A stretch of 64,000 nucleotides of DNA from Cepaea nemoralis (Eukaryota; Mollusca; Gastropoda; Stylommatophora; Helicidae), in contig JACEFZ010017425.1 in assembly GCA_014155875.1 (NCBI GenBank), positions 934,501-998,500 of the forward strand, read 5' to 3'. Positions 52,506 to 63,566 of this stretch are shown piece by piece. Made by a program: the position numbers and the translations under genes. Each line of letters begins with the position of its first letter. The first letter of the stretch is position 1. The notes beneath the pieces were generated by a model. The model worked only from the letters and a program-made list of their open reading frames with translations. It made no database searches and was not told the DNA's origin.

Positions 52506-52740
52506 TTACATTATTGATGGCAGTGACACATAATTATTGACAGCCTTATGACCAGGAAAATTGAAATTATTATAATGTGATATGTCCCTAAAATGTTCCC
52601 TGAATCTGTCTGCTAAACATCTTCCAGTCTGTTCAGCATATTTCATGTCACCCCTATTGCATGCTATTGTATATGTGAGATCACAGAATGTGCAGGTAAA
52701 CACATTTTTGAAATCAAATGTGTTGTTTGTCCATCAAGAA
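52506..52740 (-). pseudogene. Penelope-like element: GIY-YIG endonuclease remnant
   Basis: Minus-strand frame: FTCTFCDLTYTIACNRGDMK, then YAEQTGRCLADRFREHFRDI and FPGHKAVNNYV. The pattern (C..C....Y.G.T.R.L..R...H..., then a short HF..PGH) is that of the GIY-YIG domain at the C-terminus of Penelope-like retroelements. The Gly of YIGET is replaced (YAEQT), so the copy is inactive. No Penelope RT was found nearby. Confidence 0.72.
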
Positions 52741-52744
52741 TGAT

Positions 52745-53085
52745 TATGATCATTCATTTCATCCAGTGGGGTTGAAAGTATAGAGCCGTGAGTTCTAAGA
52801 TGGCTGATAGGGCCTATTTTGGCTCATTATGTTCTTTGACAATGTGGGCAAAGAATGCTTGACGTTCCAGGAGGAGGATCTTCTGGAGTGGTTTTTCTGT
52901 CCAGCCTTTTCTTCACAGCACTGGTTGCTTCACAAGTGACTGCACCCTTATGTAATGATGTATGCCACGAATTACGTCTTTAGAAGCAGTCTCCCAGGTG
53001 TCAAGATGAATTCAGTGAGATTTTCAGAGTGCCATTAAAGCATTTCCTCTGGCCGCCTTGGGAGTGTTTACCACAACGCAGCTCA
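52745..53085 (-). pseudogene. RTE-like family H, 3' end fragment
   Basis: Minus-strand remnant with GGQRKCFNGTLKISL, TTPEDPPPGTSSILCPHCQR and IGPISHLRTHG in shifting frames: a C2H2-like C-terminus seen in this RTE-like family. It probably belongs to the same copy as 56196-57850, with G1 inserted between them and part of the RT lost. Confidence 0.55.
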
Positions 53086-53094
53086 TCATCATCA

Positions 53095-55050
53095 TCAAGT
53101 GCCATGCCGGCTGGCGTAGGCGTTCATGGCTCTCCACAGATCTCGGTCTTTGGTTTTCTGGATCAACTCTGCTGCTGATATTCCTCCGTGCCACCGTCTC
53201 AATCCATCCAGCATCATTTCTCTTGGTCTGTCTCTGCCTCTCTTCCCCTCGATCTTTCCAGTTGTCGCGATGTTCTCCAATGCCTCTCTTCTCATTATAT
53301 GACCAAAGAAAGTTGTTTGTCTCTTTCTTATTGTTGTATATAGTGTTCTAGTTTCATTAGCCTGTTTCAGGCAGTCGTCGTTAGTTACTCTGGCAGTCCA
53401 AGGAATTCTCAACATTCGTCTCAGGAACCACATGTCTGTTGCTTCTAATCTCTTCTTAATTTGTTCATTTACATTCCAAGATTCACTGCCATACAGAAAA
53501 ATTGGTTCTACATAGCATTTCAGCGCTCTCTTTCTTACACTCGGTGATAGTGACCTATTGCACAAGATACTCTTCATTTTCTGAAATGCGGCCTTTGCCT
53601 GCCCTATTCTGCTCTTAATCTCTGTTGTACATCTTCCATCTGATGTTATAAATGTCCCTAGGTATCTAAAATTAACCACTTGGTTAAGAATTTTTCCTTC
53701 TACTTCTATGTCACATTTTGGTGTCACCATTTTCTGTGATATCACCATTGTTACTGTTTTCTTGATATTCAAGGAGAGTCCTTTCCTTGAACTCTCTGTT
53801 ACTACAGTGTCCAATAATTGTTGTAGGTCTGTTGATTTATCTGCCACCAATACTGTGTCATCTGCATAGCGTATATTATTTATATTATAACCTCCAACTA
53901 GTATTCCTGGCATCTCTTTGATCTCTCTCATTATTACTTCGCTATATAGGGAGAAGAGATCTGGAGACAAGACACATCCCTGTCGTACTCCTAGCTTTAT
54001 GTGTTCGTAACTACCCTCTTTATTTCCAATTTTAATTGCTGCTACTTGGCTCCAGTAAATATTCTTTACGATCTTAAATCTTTCCCATTAATGTTGATAT
54101 CTTCCAACATTTTAATCAGCTCATCATGTTTTACTTTATCAAATGCCTTAGAATAATCTATGATGCATAAATATATGTCTTTCTGTTTCTCTATTGACCT
54201 TTCTATTAGTGTCCATAATGTATATATTGCATTGTTTGTGCCCTTTCCCTCCACAAATCCATACTGTTCTTTACTAATTTCCATTTTTATTTTCTTTCTG
54301 GTTCTTCTCATTATGATTCTGAGCAGAAGCTTAGTGATATGGTTTATGAGGTTAATTGTACGAAAATCATCACATTCAATTGCTCCTGGTCTTTTTGGTA
54401 TAGCTATAAATACAGATTTCAGCATATCACTGGGTAAATATCCACTGCTGTAAATATCATTTAACATTTTGGTTAATATATATACTCCAAATTCTCCCAA
54501 TACTTCTAATTCTTCTGTTGTGATTTCATCTGGTCCAGCTGTTTTTCCTTTCTTCATATATTTCATAGCGTCAGCGACTTCTTCTTTTAGGATAGGTGGA
54601 CCTTCTAAGTTACTTTCTTCTGTTAATTCTTCCCTTTCCCCATCATATAATTCTCTTATATACTCATTCCACCTCTTCATTATATCACCTTCCTCCAATA
54701 ATATCTTTCCTGTTTTTGATTTCAAACACCCTGTATTTATTCTGATTTTTCTTCCAGTGAGCTCACTGATTTGTCTGTGCATATTTTTTGTATCTTTAAT
54801 GGCATTTAATTCAATTTTTTTGCACTGCTCATTTAACCAACTTCCTTTTGCCTTCCAACATTTATCTTTTATTTCATTATTTATCTTAGCATATTCTTGT
54901 TTGTCATTTTTACTCTGTTTTCTTTTGTCCATCAGCATTAAGATTTCTTCATTCATCCATTTTTTCTTAGCTTTTTGACTTCTTTCCGGTAATATTTCTT
55001 TGCTAGTTTGATTAATGGAGTCCCTTAACATTTCCCATTGTTCATTTATA
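53095..55050 (-). pseudogene. Element G1: reverse transcriptase and C-terminus
   Basis: Frame 1 (55061-54066) holds GKTAGPDEITTEELEVLG, SVFIAIPKRPGAIECDDFRT, ISKEQYGFVEGKGTNNAIYT and CIIDYSKAFDKVKHDELIKM (palm Asp). A one-base shift near 54068 leads to LGVRQGCVLSPDLFSLYSE and then frame 2 (53970-53095): NNIRYADDTVLVADKSTDLQ (YADD), NFRYLGTFITSDGRCTTE, FFGHIMRREALENIATTGKI and RDRPREMMLDGLRRWH. The ending resembles the C-terminus of RTE/BovB-type elements. It is the reference copy here for the G2, G3 and 25.4 kb fragments. Confidence 0.88.
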
Positions 55051-55055
55051 CTCTG

Positions 55056-55733
55056 TGTCAAAGTGTTAGATAGGACATAGATAGGACAAGAGACAGAAGA
55101 GGGGTAAGGACAGATAGGACGTAGATAAGGACTTCTACAAGGGAGTAGATAGAGTAGAGACAGAACGCAAGCTATAACTTAGAACAGTCATAAGACAGGA
55201 CTTAGGTGGGGACACGGACGTGTCATATCTAGGACACCAGTAGGACCAACCCCGAGGATAGGGCGGGGGACGCTAGTTCACGGGACAACACCCGTAAACA
55301 GACTTAGCAGTAGTACAACCCAAGGTTGACATGAACAAGACTACTGTACTACGTGACGAATAGAACAGCACGGGGGTTTGCTGACCGCACGGGATTTAGG
55401 GCGACCAGACTGGCGAGTGGACTGAACTTACTCAGACGGGACAGGACAGTCTTCCAGACAGGACGTGTGTGATTTTTCCGAGAGCCAATATGTAGTTTAC
55501 GAGGGCGCAAGTTACAGATAGCGAGAGTTGAGTGTCTCTGATTCTGTATGAGTTTTGTGAAGTAAGGCGACCACTGTATATTTAGACAGGCAGTCACCGC
55601 CTGATCATGAGTGTATGAATATATCAGGTTCGCCTGAATTAAACGTGTATAAATTCCATCCACGCAACTGATGTTTTCTGTGAGGTGTGGATGAAGTAGC
55701 GAGAGTGCCTGTATGCAATATAAGATGTTGACA
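55056..55733 (+). mobile_element. Solo LTR, 678 bp
   Basis: Begins TGTCAA and ends TTGACA, a perfect 6-bp inverted terminus with TG...CA ends. It is flanked by 5-bp duplications CTCTG (55051-55055 and 55734-55738). No primer-binding site or coding follows, so only one LTR remains, the usual result of LTR-LTR recombination. It splits G1 between the endonuclease (YNTIAKIQS) and RT (INEQWEMLRDS) parts. Orientation is not certain. Confidence 0.82.
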
Positions 55734-56195
55734 CTCTGTATTTTAGCTATTGTATTGTACTTATTTTTCACAGTCACTCTGTATTGTTCTTGAATTTCTT
55801 TATCTACTTTCAGAACCTCTTTATTAAATCTCAGGTTCTTAACCATTGTTTTCCCTCTCTTTAATCTTACTTTTATTTGTCCACATAGTGGTACATGATC
55901 ACTATTACAGTCAGCACCAGGCATTGTCTTTACATTAGTTAGAGCATTTCTAAATCTTTTATTAATTAGTATGTAGTCAATTTGGTTGCGTATTTTCTTA
56001 TCAGGGCTTTTCCACGTGTATAGTTGTCTTTTATGGTGTTTAAACCATGTGTTTCCAATTATTATATCATTGATATTCGCCCATTCTATTAGCTTTTCCC
56101 CTTTCATTTCTTGTACCTAAACCATAATTCCCACTACATCCTCCATTTTCCCCTTTCCTACTTTTGCATTAAAATCTCCAAGTATTATTTTTATT
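55734..56195 (-). pseudogene. Element G1: endonuclease, C-terminal part
   Basis: Minus-strand ILGDFNAKVG (catalytic DFN motif), stop, then KLIEWANINDIIIGNTWFKH, RNQIDYILINKRFRN and MPGADCNSDHVPL (the SDH motif), a typical APE-type endonuclease end. The N-terminal half is absent: 5' truncation at 56195 against family H sequence. Confidence 0.82.
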
Positions 56196-57850
56196 TCCTG
56201 TGAGGCGATTGAGAAGAATTCTGGCGAGTATCTTCCCTGCGATTGAGAGCAAGGAGATGCCTCGGTGGTTGTTGGCGGTTTCCTTTATGTTTGTAAAAGT
56301 GGACTATTGACGCGTCCTTGAAATCTTGTGGCATGGTCTCATTCAGCCATATGTTTGTAAAGACTGTGAAGCTGCTCTATTAGTACCGGCCCACCTGCCT
56401 TGTATATCTCTGCTGGGATGGAGTCAGGACCAGGTGCCTTTCCACTGGAAAGTTCCACTATGGTTGGCAGGTCATCAAGTATATCATTAGTGGGAACTTG
56501 AGGAAGGCAGTTGATGGTTTCATCATCGAAGAAGGAAGTTGCATTTAAGATGTTGCTGAAATGCTGTGCCCAGCGTTGAAGGAATTCTTTCTTATCAGTG
56601 ACCAATGTTCCCCCATATGCACTGAGGAGGGGAATTATGCCTGGTGATGGAGGACCGTATACTGCTTTCAGTGAGTTGTAGAAGCTTTTCATATCATGTC
56701 TGTCAGCAAAGCCTTGAATTTCATCAGCTTTGTTGCTCAGCCAGGAGTCCCGCATGTGCTGAAGTTTCTGCTGCACTACTCTCCGAATGTTATTGAAGGC
56801 ATCTTTTTTTTTAATGTTGACTTCGGGTCATTCAAATGTGCCTTGAGGAGAAGATGTTTCTCGGCCAGCAATTGTTTAATATCTTCAGAATTTTCATCAA
56901 ACCAGTCTTTATTCTTTTGGGGGGCTGGACCCAGGATTTCCATAGCAGTGTTGTAAATTATGTCCTTTAGGGCACTCCACTATGTTTCCGCATCCTGTTT
57001 AGCTGCAACATTTGGCTTGAGGTGGTCTTCCAGCATGTTTTCAAATGACAGCTGCATTATTTTGCTGTTTAGGTGGGTGACATTTAGTTTTTTTTGCATT
57101 TTTACCCCTTGAGGACGCCGAGGTGGTTTGATGTGTATGTTTATTTTCGAGATAATGAGGCGATGGTCTGTCCAACACTCGGCACCACACATGGAATTTG
57201 TCACCCGAACGCCTTGTCTGTCGCTCCTCCTGACGATGACATAGTCAGTAAGGTGCCAGTGTTTCGAGCGAGGGTGCATCCATGATGTCCTATTTCTCCT
57301 GGGAAGACAGAAAATTGTGTTGGTGATCAGGAGATTGTGTTTGGAACAGGTCTGAAGGAGGAGGAGCCCATTGCTGTTACAATTTCTGACTCCGTACTTT
57401 CCAGCGATGCCATTCCAAGAGGCCCTGTCCTTGCCTATTCTGGCATTGAAGTCCCCAAGGAGTATGAGTTTGTCTCCTTTGGGAACAGATGTTAATACAT
57501 TGTGCAGGTCTTCATATAACTTGTTTTTGACGTCATCTTCATTTGACATGGTTGGTACGTAGACACTCACGATGGTTGCATGCTTCTTTCCTTTTAGCAG
57601 GGGTAACTTAATAGTCATTTATAGCCTTTGGAAATTCAGCTAGTTTGCCAACCAGGACCGACTTAATGACAAATCCTACACCGGATTGACGTCTTTCCGT
57701 ATAGGGTACCCACCAACTGCGGCTAGCTGGTTAAGTAATGATGGAGCAGACAATGTTCAGGGCACCTTTTCTAGCCCCTCCCTCATGCTATGGAGGTGAG
57801 CAGTGCTTTTCTATAGAGGGCTGCTCAGTCGCTCAGGGAGCTGCCAAATC
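56196..57850 (-). pseudogene. RTE-like family H: endonuclease and start of RT
   Basis: Minus strand from ~57700: SGVGFVIKSVLVGKLAEFPK, then (57618-56980) KLPLLKGKKHATIVSVYVPT, KLILLGDFNARIGKDRASWN, MHPRSKHWHLTDYVIVRRSD and GAECWTDHRLIISK (DH motif). After a stop comes NKDWFDENSEDIKQLLAEKH, then (56776-56339) SLKAVYGPPSPGIIPLLSAY and SSGKAPGPDSIPAEIYKAGG, and FKDASIVHFYKHKGNR before the sequence stops at 56196. The RT catalytic part is missing here. Confidence 0.8.
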
Positions 57851-58127
57851 CCACTCTGGTCAGTAGAAGACGACCATATGGCCTGAGCCGGCTGTGTGCA
57901 GGTCTGCGACTATGACTGCCAGCGCACCTACGCCTTCCGCTTTGCCGCTCGCCCATCGCCACAGGGCTTGAAGGTGATATATGAAGTTGGATGAAGAATG
58001 ATTTGCGTGATGAATTGGATTAAAGTGAGGAAGAGTTGCGCAATTCGTCGACTTCACTCTCTCGCCTGAGTCCAGTGGCAAGACAAGTCAAGACGACTGG
58101 AGATGAGTTGAGTTGAGTTGAGTTGAG

Positions 58128-58940
58128 TTAAGAACCGACATCACTGCACTCAGGACATTCCCATTCATGCTCAGTCCCCACGTTCAACAGCCAGTGAAGA
58201 GTCATACTACTAATCATTCCCACCGCTATCTGATTAAAAGTTCTCCTGGTCTTCCCTCTCAGTTTTGAGATTCTTCCAGAACCCCTGCCGATTCCCCGCA
58301 ATCTCATTCTTTCCACATGTGGGTTCTCAATCTGTTCCTCCGCCTTCTCCACCTGGTTCCACAAGCGCACGACCACCTCCCCCTTGTCCATAGGCAAGAT
58401 ACCACCAAGAGGTGCATTCCCTGCTAGCCTATCAGCCTGTTCATCCCTCTGTACACCCGCATGACCAGGGCAAAATATCCATACAATTCTCACAATCTGT
58501 GACCTCTGAAGCGACGAGAGCCATTCCACACGAAACATTCCTTTCTCCACCTTGCTAAGAATATTCTTTGAATCCGTAATGAACACAGCGTGTGTTGCAG
58601 TAGTCTCCTCTAGCCACCGGAAGGCCGCTGTTACTGCCTCTACCTCCTTTTTCAAGCCTCGCCCATTAGCCTTTGCAATAAAGCCCCAGCCACTACATCT
58701 GTTTCTCACCACTGACCCGTCGGTGTAGAAGACTATATCACCTTGATGTGTGTTGCTCTGGATCAGCTGTTGCACTTCAAACTCAGTGCGGCCCACTGCC
58801 CATTCTCTGCACTCACGATCCAGTGTTATTATTACATTGTGCCAGTCCGTCATGTCATCTGGAACTTCAACCCACTCTCTTTCACGATTGATGGTCTCTA
58901 GATCACACACCTGACTTATAAAAAGTTCTGCCTGTGCCAT
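58128..58940 (-). pseudogene. Element K: RNase H and C-terminus
   Basis: A 270-codon open frame with GDIVFYTDGSVVRNRCSGWG, KKEVEAVTAAFRWLEE, AVFITDSKNILSKVEKGMFR and GVQRDEQADRLAGNAP: the D-E-D-D catalytic set of RNase H (about residues 90-190). The sister copy has about 15 residues between GRxLKK and EVEAV (ESLAYETTTSSMRM) that are deleted here. The C-terminus GKTRRTFNQIAVGMIS and WECPECSDVGS is the family's end signature. Confidence 0.88.
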
Positions 58941-60525
58941 CAGGACCTGCCTCGTCTTAGTCTATGACCCTTTACCATATCCATTGCTACATGCAACGGG
59001 TGATCCCTGTCTGCGGCAACTCTCAGGTACCATTTGGCCTGAAGGACCCTATGTCTATCCGTCACTGTAGGTAGCGCCAGGATATGCCTCATGCAAATAA
59101 TTGGTGTGTCCTTTGTGCACCCCAGTATTAACCGCATTGCAGCATTCTGTATGCGCTCCAACCTTTCAACCTTTTTGATACTGTCAGCAGCCCCAAACCA
59201 TACTCAATGACAGAAATTATTAACTGCTGAAAGAGCCTGTACAGCATCCATCCTCTGATCTACCCTGGTTGCTGCCATAGCCCTCAATGCATTAAGTCCC
59301 CTACAAGCCTTCACCACCAAATCCTCCACATGTTCCTTAAAAGACAAACACCTGTCAAAGGTGATACCTAACTACTTCAGTTTACTCTCTTGACTAAGAG
59401 GACATCCATTCAACATAATACCTGGGACGTCTGCCTTGACGATCCGGTTATCCAGGGAGTACCACACAACTGATGCCTTGTCTGGGTTTAAAATGACCCC
59501 TGTGTCCCTGTACCACCCCGTCACCTTGTTTACCGCCACCTGTACGTCTTTCGCCAAACTGGCCCTATCTCTGCCCTGTCTGTACACCAGCACATCATCT
59601 GCAAATGTCAAGATTCTACCCACACCTGGTGTCTCAATGGCTGCGATTTCGCTGGTGTAGACATTAAAGAGCACTGAGGACAAGGCATATCCCTGCGGCA
59701 ACCCAGGTGTAATATTACAGGGGTCAGAAGTCCAGGTACCTATGCGCAGTGCAACCTTACGCTCATAAAGGACTGCCGCAACCCATCTAACAAGGCAAGG
59801 GCAGACCTCCATGTCCAACAGTGTGTGTATTAACTGATCATACCTAACCCTGTTATACGCATCCTCCAGGTCAAGAGCTACCGCCGTTTATCCTGGAAGC
59901 CCTCGTGGACATCAAATGCAAAAGTTGCAGCATTGGCCCAGGTGTCCTTTCCAGGCCGATAGCTCCCGAGTCCTTGGGGTAGCAGATTCCGACTTTCCAA
60001 ATGTTGCTGGAGCCTGCGTGCTACTATCTTTTCGAGGACTTTGCTATACGTGTTTTGCAGGGATATGATTCGGTATCCATTAAGTCTGGAGTAGTCCTTA
60101 CCTGGCTTTGGGAGTGGGACCAGGTAGCTATGCAGCCAGTCGTGGGGTATTTCGACCGTATTGATGCTTAGGTTGAAACAAAGAGCCATCTCCTCCAAGA
60201 CCCCATCATTTATGTTCCTCATATGGGAGTATCTCACCCCATCTGGACCTGGCGCTTTGTCTTTAGCCCACTTCAGTACCCATCTAATGTCCTCCACTTT
60301 AATCTCACAGTCCTCCTTCCTAGTGACCCGTGACAAGGCTTCTCTGATGTTATCTCTAATAGCCCTATCTTGCTGATCCGTCTGTTTTAAAAATCGCCCA
60401 AGTAAAGCCTCCACTTTGTCCTTGTCAGTTGTCATAGATCGGTTGTTATCATCATAAACGGTGCCATGTGTACCAGGCATCACCTGTTTCTTCATCTGCC
60501 TGTGCAGCCTCCAGAATTTTCCCAA
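58940..60525 (-). pseudogene. Element K: reverse transcriptase
   Basis: Pieces in order: 60525-59878 with KWAKDKAPGPDGVRYSHMRN, SYLVPLPKPGKDYSRLNGYR, GLGSYRPGKDTWANAATFAF; a break within the palm Asp region (the LDLEDAYNRV motif lies across 59880-59850 in another frame); 59818-59372 with GLPQGYALSSVLFNVYTSEI and ILTFADDVLVYRQGRDRASL (catalytic ADD); then KYLGITFD near 59370 and ERIQNAAMRLILGCTKDTPI at 59161-58940. Lesions are few, so this is a fairly recent copy. Confidence 0.87.
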
Positions 60526-60592
60526 TGTCGCATCCCCACCGACTTCATTGATAAACTGTTCCCACTTAATCCTCTTTGCCTCTGCTGCCTGG

Positions 60593-61330
60593 AGTTTGAA
60601 CTTCCCACCTTAGTTGGTTAATTTTCTCCTGAGTTAATCGAGCCGTATGTGGTCTTTCAGAATTCACATTGTCACCTTTCTTCTTCAAATTGGTTAAAAG
60701 CACGCCTTGACAATCCCAAAACGCTGTTAGTGTAACCTTCCCTGCTGATTGTGTAACCTTGAATTTTTGGACACAAGGCGAAGAAGGATGTTTCCATTGC
60801 ATTGAAGTATGCTTTGATTGGTGTTGGTAGTGATGCACCCATGATTCATCCCCAGTAACAATCCTGTTCAGCATGTCTTCTCCTTCATCTTCGTATCGAC
60901 AGAGATGATGCAAGGACAGGCCAAATCGGTTCATTTTGTGTTCCTTCTTCAATTGTTTGGGTACCCACCTTGAGCACACTTTCTTAAATGTCAATCGATT
61001 ATGCATTATGCTGTATGCTGAACCATGTGAGCACCCTATTGCAAATGCTACAGAGTCTATCGTTACTCGCCTGTCACCTCTAATCATCTCCTCCACCCAT
61101 ATGGATGCTTCTGTTGCAATCGCAACAAGACGACCAAATCGGATTTCATCGGCAATTTTAGAGCATCCATGAGAAAATTATTCTACCCAACTATGCACCG
61201 CTTTACGGGACAAACATTTATCAGCATAAACAGGAAGCATTTCCTTTGCAGGCAGTCCTTTTGTCCACAAAAAATGCACAACAGCCTGTTGCTCTTTGGG
61301 TGTACACTCCTAAGTACAGTTGCCATTTTT
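60593..61330 (-). pseudogene. Mariner-like transposase, internally deleted
   Basis: On the minus strand from ~61325: HPKEQQAVVHFLWTKGLPAK, AVHSWVE, stop, FSHGCSKIADEIRFG, then an open frame (61096-60597) with the second HTH (VTIDSVAFAIGCSHGSAYSI), RWVPKQLKKEHK, VTGDESWVHHYQHQSK (first catalytic Asp), VTLTAFWDCQGVLL (second Asp) and RPHTARLTQEKI. Mariner proteins normally have about 50-60 residues between GVLL and the HDNARPHT motif; here only about 15 remain and the third catalytic Asp is lost (NSERPHTA). Non-functional. Terminal inverted repeats were not found; the left side is cut by element K. Confidence 0.82.
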
Positions 61331-62225
61331 TTAATGTGCTGCTCATGCACATCAGACACCTAGCACCACCTGACGAACGGGAATATAAAGTTCGATGATG
61401 CTGTCACCTAATGACACCTGCAGAAAACACCAACTACATTTACCTGCCATCCCACAGAACCGTGTGGCTTACTTATTGACTCGCCCTCATATGTTGCATG
61501 ATTGTGTGTTACAACCCCATATTATCATAAAAAGAAGACTGTTTTTTCAGTGTGATCCAGGATGACAATAATCCCTACTGGTGAAGCTACCATGCAAAAC
61601 ACAATATGACTGATCTGGAATATCCTCCACATATTCTCCTGACCTGGTACCACATATTTTTTGTTTCTTTTTGGACCTTATTCCCCTGCCTGAAAATGGC
61701 ACAGAAAGACAGCAAGTCAAAGGTTGCTGTGACAGTGCAGCTGAGATAGGTCTCAAAAAAAGAGTTCCAGGAATGTCTGTAACGAATGTTGGAATTGTTG
61801 GCAACAAGTATGAAAACTTTCATACTTGTTGCCATTGGGAACTATTTTCAAGGAAGTGTGTGAATTGTTATATTGGTACTGATTTTTTTTTTTTTTTTTT
61901 TAACAGTAAACAAGATTTCCGGAACTTTTTGAAGCTGCCTAATATATATGTAAAAGACCTGTTTCCATGACTTCATTACTTAATGGTGTGGCTTGTATTT
62001 TCTTGACCAAATAGCATCCAGTTGGTGATGTGGGTAGCATCATTCTCAGAACATACTTTGGTACCCATTTTATGAACCTGGGATGACCTCTGAGTCATGT
62101 GATTACTAAAAAATTTGACTTTTTTAGGGATTGGTTGCTTTTATTGTTTTTTTGTTTTGTTTATATATTTCAATGCATTATTTTATGTTTTATTTTTGGT
62201 TACAATTTTTTCATGTCAACCACAG
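61331..62225. other. Unassigned intron sequence
   Basis: AT-rich with a ~20-T run near 61885-61904. No transposon end or exon was recognised before the exon at 62226. Confidence 0.4.
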
Positions 62226-62398
62226 AAATTATCCGTCGATAAACTGATTCCTGCAGACCATCTAGATGTTGTTAAAATGGAGCAAGATGGGCACATGAAT
62301 AAGGAATACCATAAAGAAATGTTTCTTGGTGAACATGATGAGTTTAAAGCAGAAACAATAGAAAATGCAGAAGTGAAGCTCAAAGAAATTATTGCCAA
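62226..62398 (+). CDS. SDF4: Cab45/SDF4-like protein, third coding exon
   Basis: Acceptor CAACCACAG ends at 62225; donor GTAAGC at 62399. The frame is phase 0 in, phase 2 out. Residues ADHLDVVKMEQDGHMNKEYH and KEMFLGEHDEF correspond to the conserved block just before the EF-hands in Cab45 (pattern DHL..VK.E.DGH.N..FH.E.FLG). AEVKLKEIIAK leads into the first EF-hand helix. This block is the strongest evidence for the family. Cab45 is a Golgi-luminal and secreted calcium-binding protein of the CREC group. Confidence 0.85.
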
Positions 62399-63566
62399 GT
62401 AAGCATATTCAATAGTATTGGCAGATCATTGAAATAATAATTACCTCTTTCTCCAGTGTTAGTAATTTAGCATATTAGCAGTTTATGTAGTGTCAGCTTA
62501 TTCATTTCATAGACAAGTTTGATGTTTTTAAAACTACACCATAAACCTATTATTCTTTGGAAATTAATGTGGTTGTTTTCTCTTGCCTTTCACATCTACG
62601 GAAAGAAATAGGTATGCTATAAATATTGTGTGTAGCTTTTCTAATCCCTGAAATTGTGCATGGGCAGTGGCAAATTACAGCCTACTCTTGGCGATTTGCA
62701 ACTGGGGACCTTTAGTGTCCACTTGAGACATCTGATTTGTTCACTCTTACGTGAGAAGTTCCACTACTCTAGGATGTGGACAAAGTAAATACCCTCAGGT
62801 TTCTCATTATATATCACTAGATTCAGATTCCTACTGTTTTAGTCAAAGGAAAATGCTGTACCTTCAAGCCACACTGTTCCTATTATCAGTTCGTAAAACA
62901 ACATTTCCCTGAATCAACATTTGTTAATCACTTCATATACTCAGTAATACATGACAAATTCACACTTAAATGTATGCGCGCAGTATGTTTGTCTGAACCA
63001 CAGTAGCCAAGAATCTGATTTGATTGATAGATTGAAAATATATTTGTTTCAGTGAAGCTGTGTTATAGTATGACATTTTTGAAAAAGGTGTGATATGATA
63101 CTGTGACTTTTAAAATGAACTGTGACAGACAGTGTGATGTTTCAAAGGAGCCATGGTGTGATAGTGTCACGTGATTTACTTTTGCTTACTTACCTCATTG
63201 CCTGTAGGATGTTTTAAAAAAACACATACTGTACAAGATTTATTTAAATTTTTAGTCAATATTGTATGTAATGTGATTTGTCAATGTAATTTGTCAATAT
63301 TTTGTATATTTTCAAGTTACATGTGAGCAATTTGCATGGGTTTCAGCTTATTTTGCATTGCTCAAACTGCATGGAGTTTAGCACTGTCAACTTATTTATT
63401 ATAGTGGTTAATGAGTTAAATTTTCTAAATGTCAGTGGTGTTTAGTAAGCTGTGTTTATTTGGTATAGGAATAGAAGTTTACATGTAAACATGAGATTGT
63501 AAACTATATATATTTAATTTTAATCATAATTCATTCATCTGTTTTTATTTTTATTGTTGTTGCTAG
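62399..63566 (+). other. Intron 3 of the Cab45-like gene, 1.2 kb
   Basis: GTAAGC to TTGTTGCTAG. AT-rich with no transposon recognised, in contrast to introns 1 and 2. Confidence 0.75.

Larger units (their letters stand above)
53086..56195 (-). mobile_element. RTE-like element G1, nearly complete coding
   Basis: About 2.4 kb of own sequence on the minus strand, plus a solo LTR at 55056-55733. Order: endonuclease end, RT, C-terminus, and a TGATGATGATGAG tail at 53086-53100. The 5' side begins inside the endonuclease (ILGDFNAKVGKGKMEDVVG near 56160). One stop near 56106, one frameshift near 54068 and the LTR insertion are the visible lesions. It appears to sit within family H sequence. Confidence 0.82.
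58093..60592 (-). mobile_element. I/Nimb-like non-LTR retrotransposon K, 5'-truncated
   Basis: 2.5 kb on the minus strand, from the RT through RNase H, with a clean GTTAAGTTGAG-type tail (CTCAA repeats read on its own strand) at 58093-58130. It is the best-preserved member of the family that includes A, B, C' and E. Breaks: a frame gap near 59880, another near 59370-59160, and a loss of a few codons in RNase H. The 5' end joins a mariner remnant at ~60592. Confidence 0.85.
50212..62225 (+). other. Intron 2 of the Cab45-like gene, 12.0 kb
   Basis: Nothing was recognised at 50212-51179, 57851-58092 or 61331-62225. The rest is RTE-like F1, a 28-bp tandem repeat, a Penelope remnant, RTE-like G1 and H, a solo LTR, element K and a mariner. 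The acceptor is TGTCAACCACAG at 62214-62225. Confidence 0.7.
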
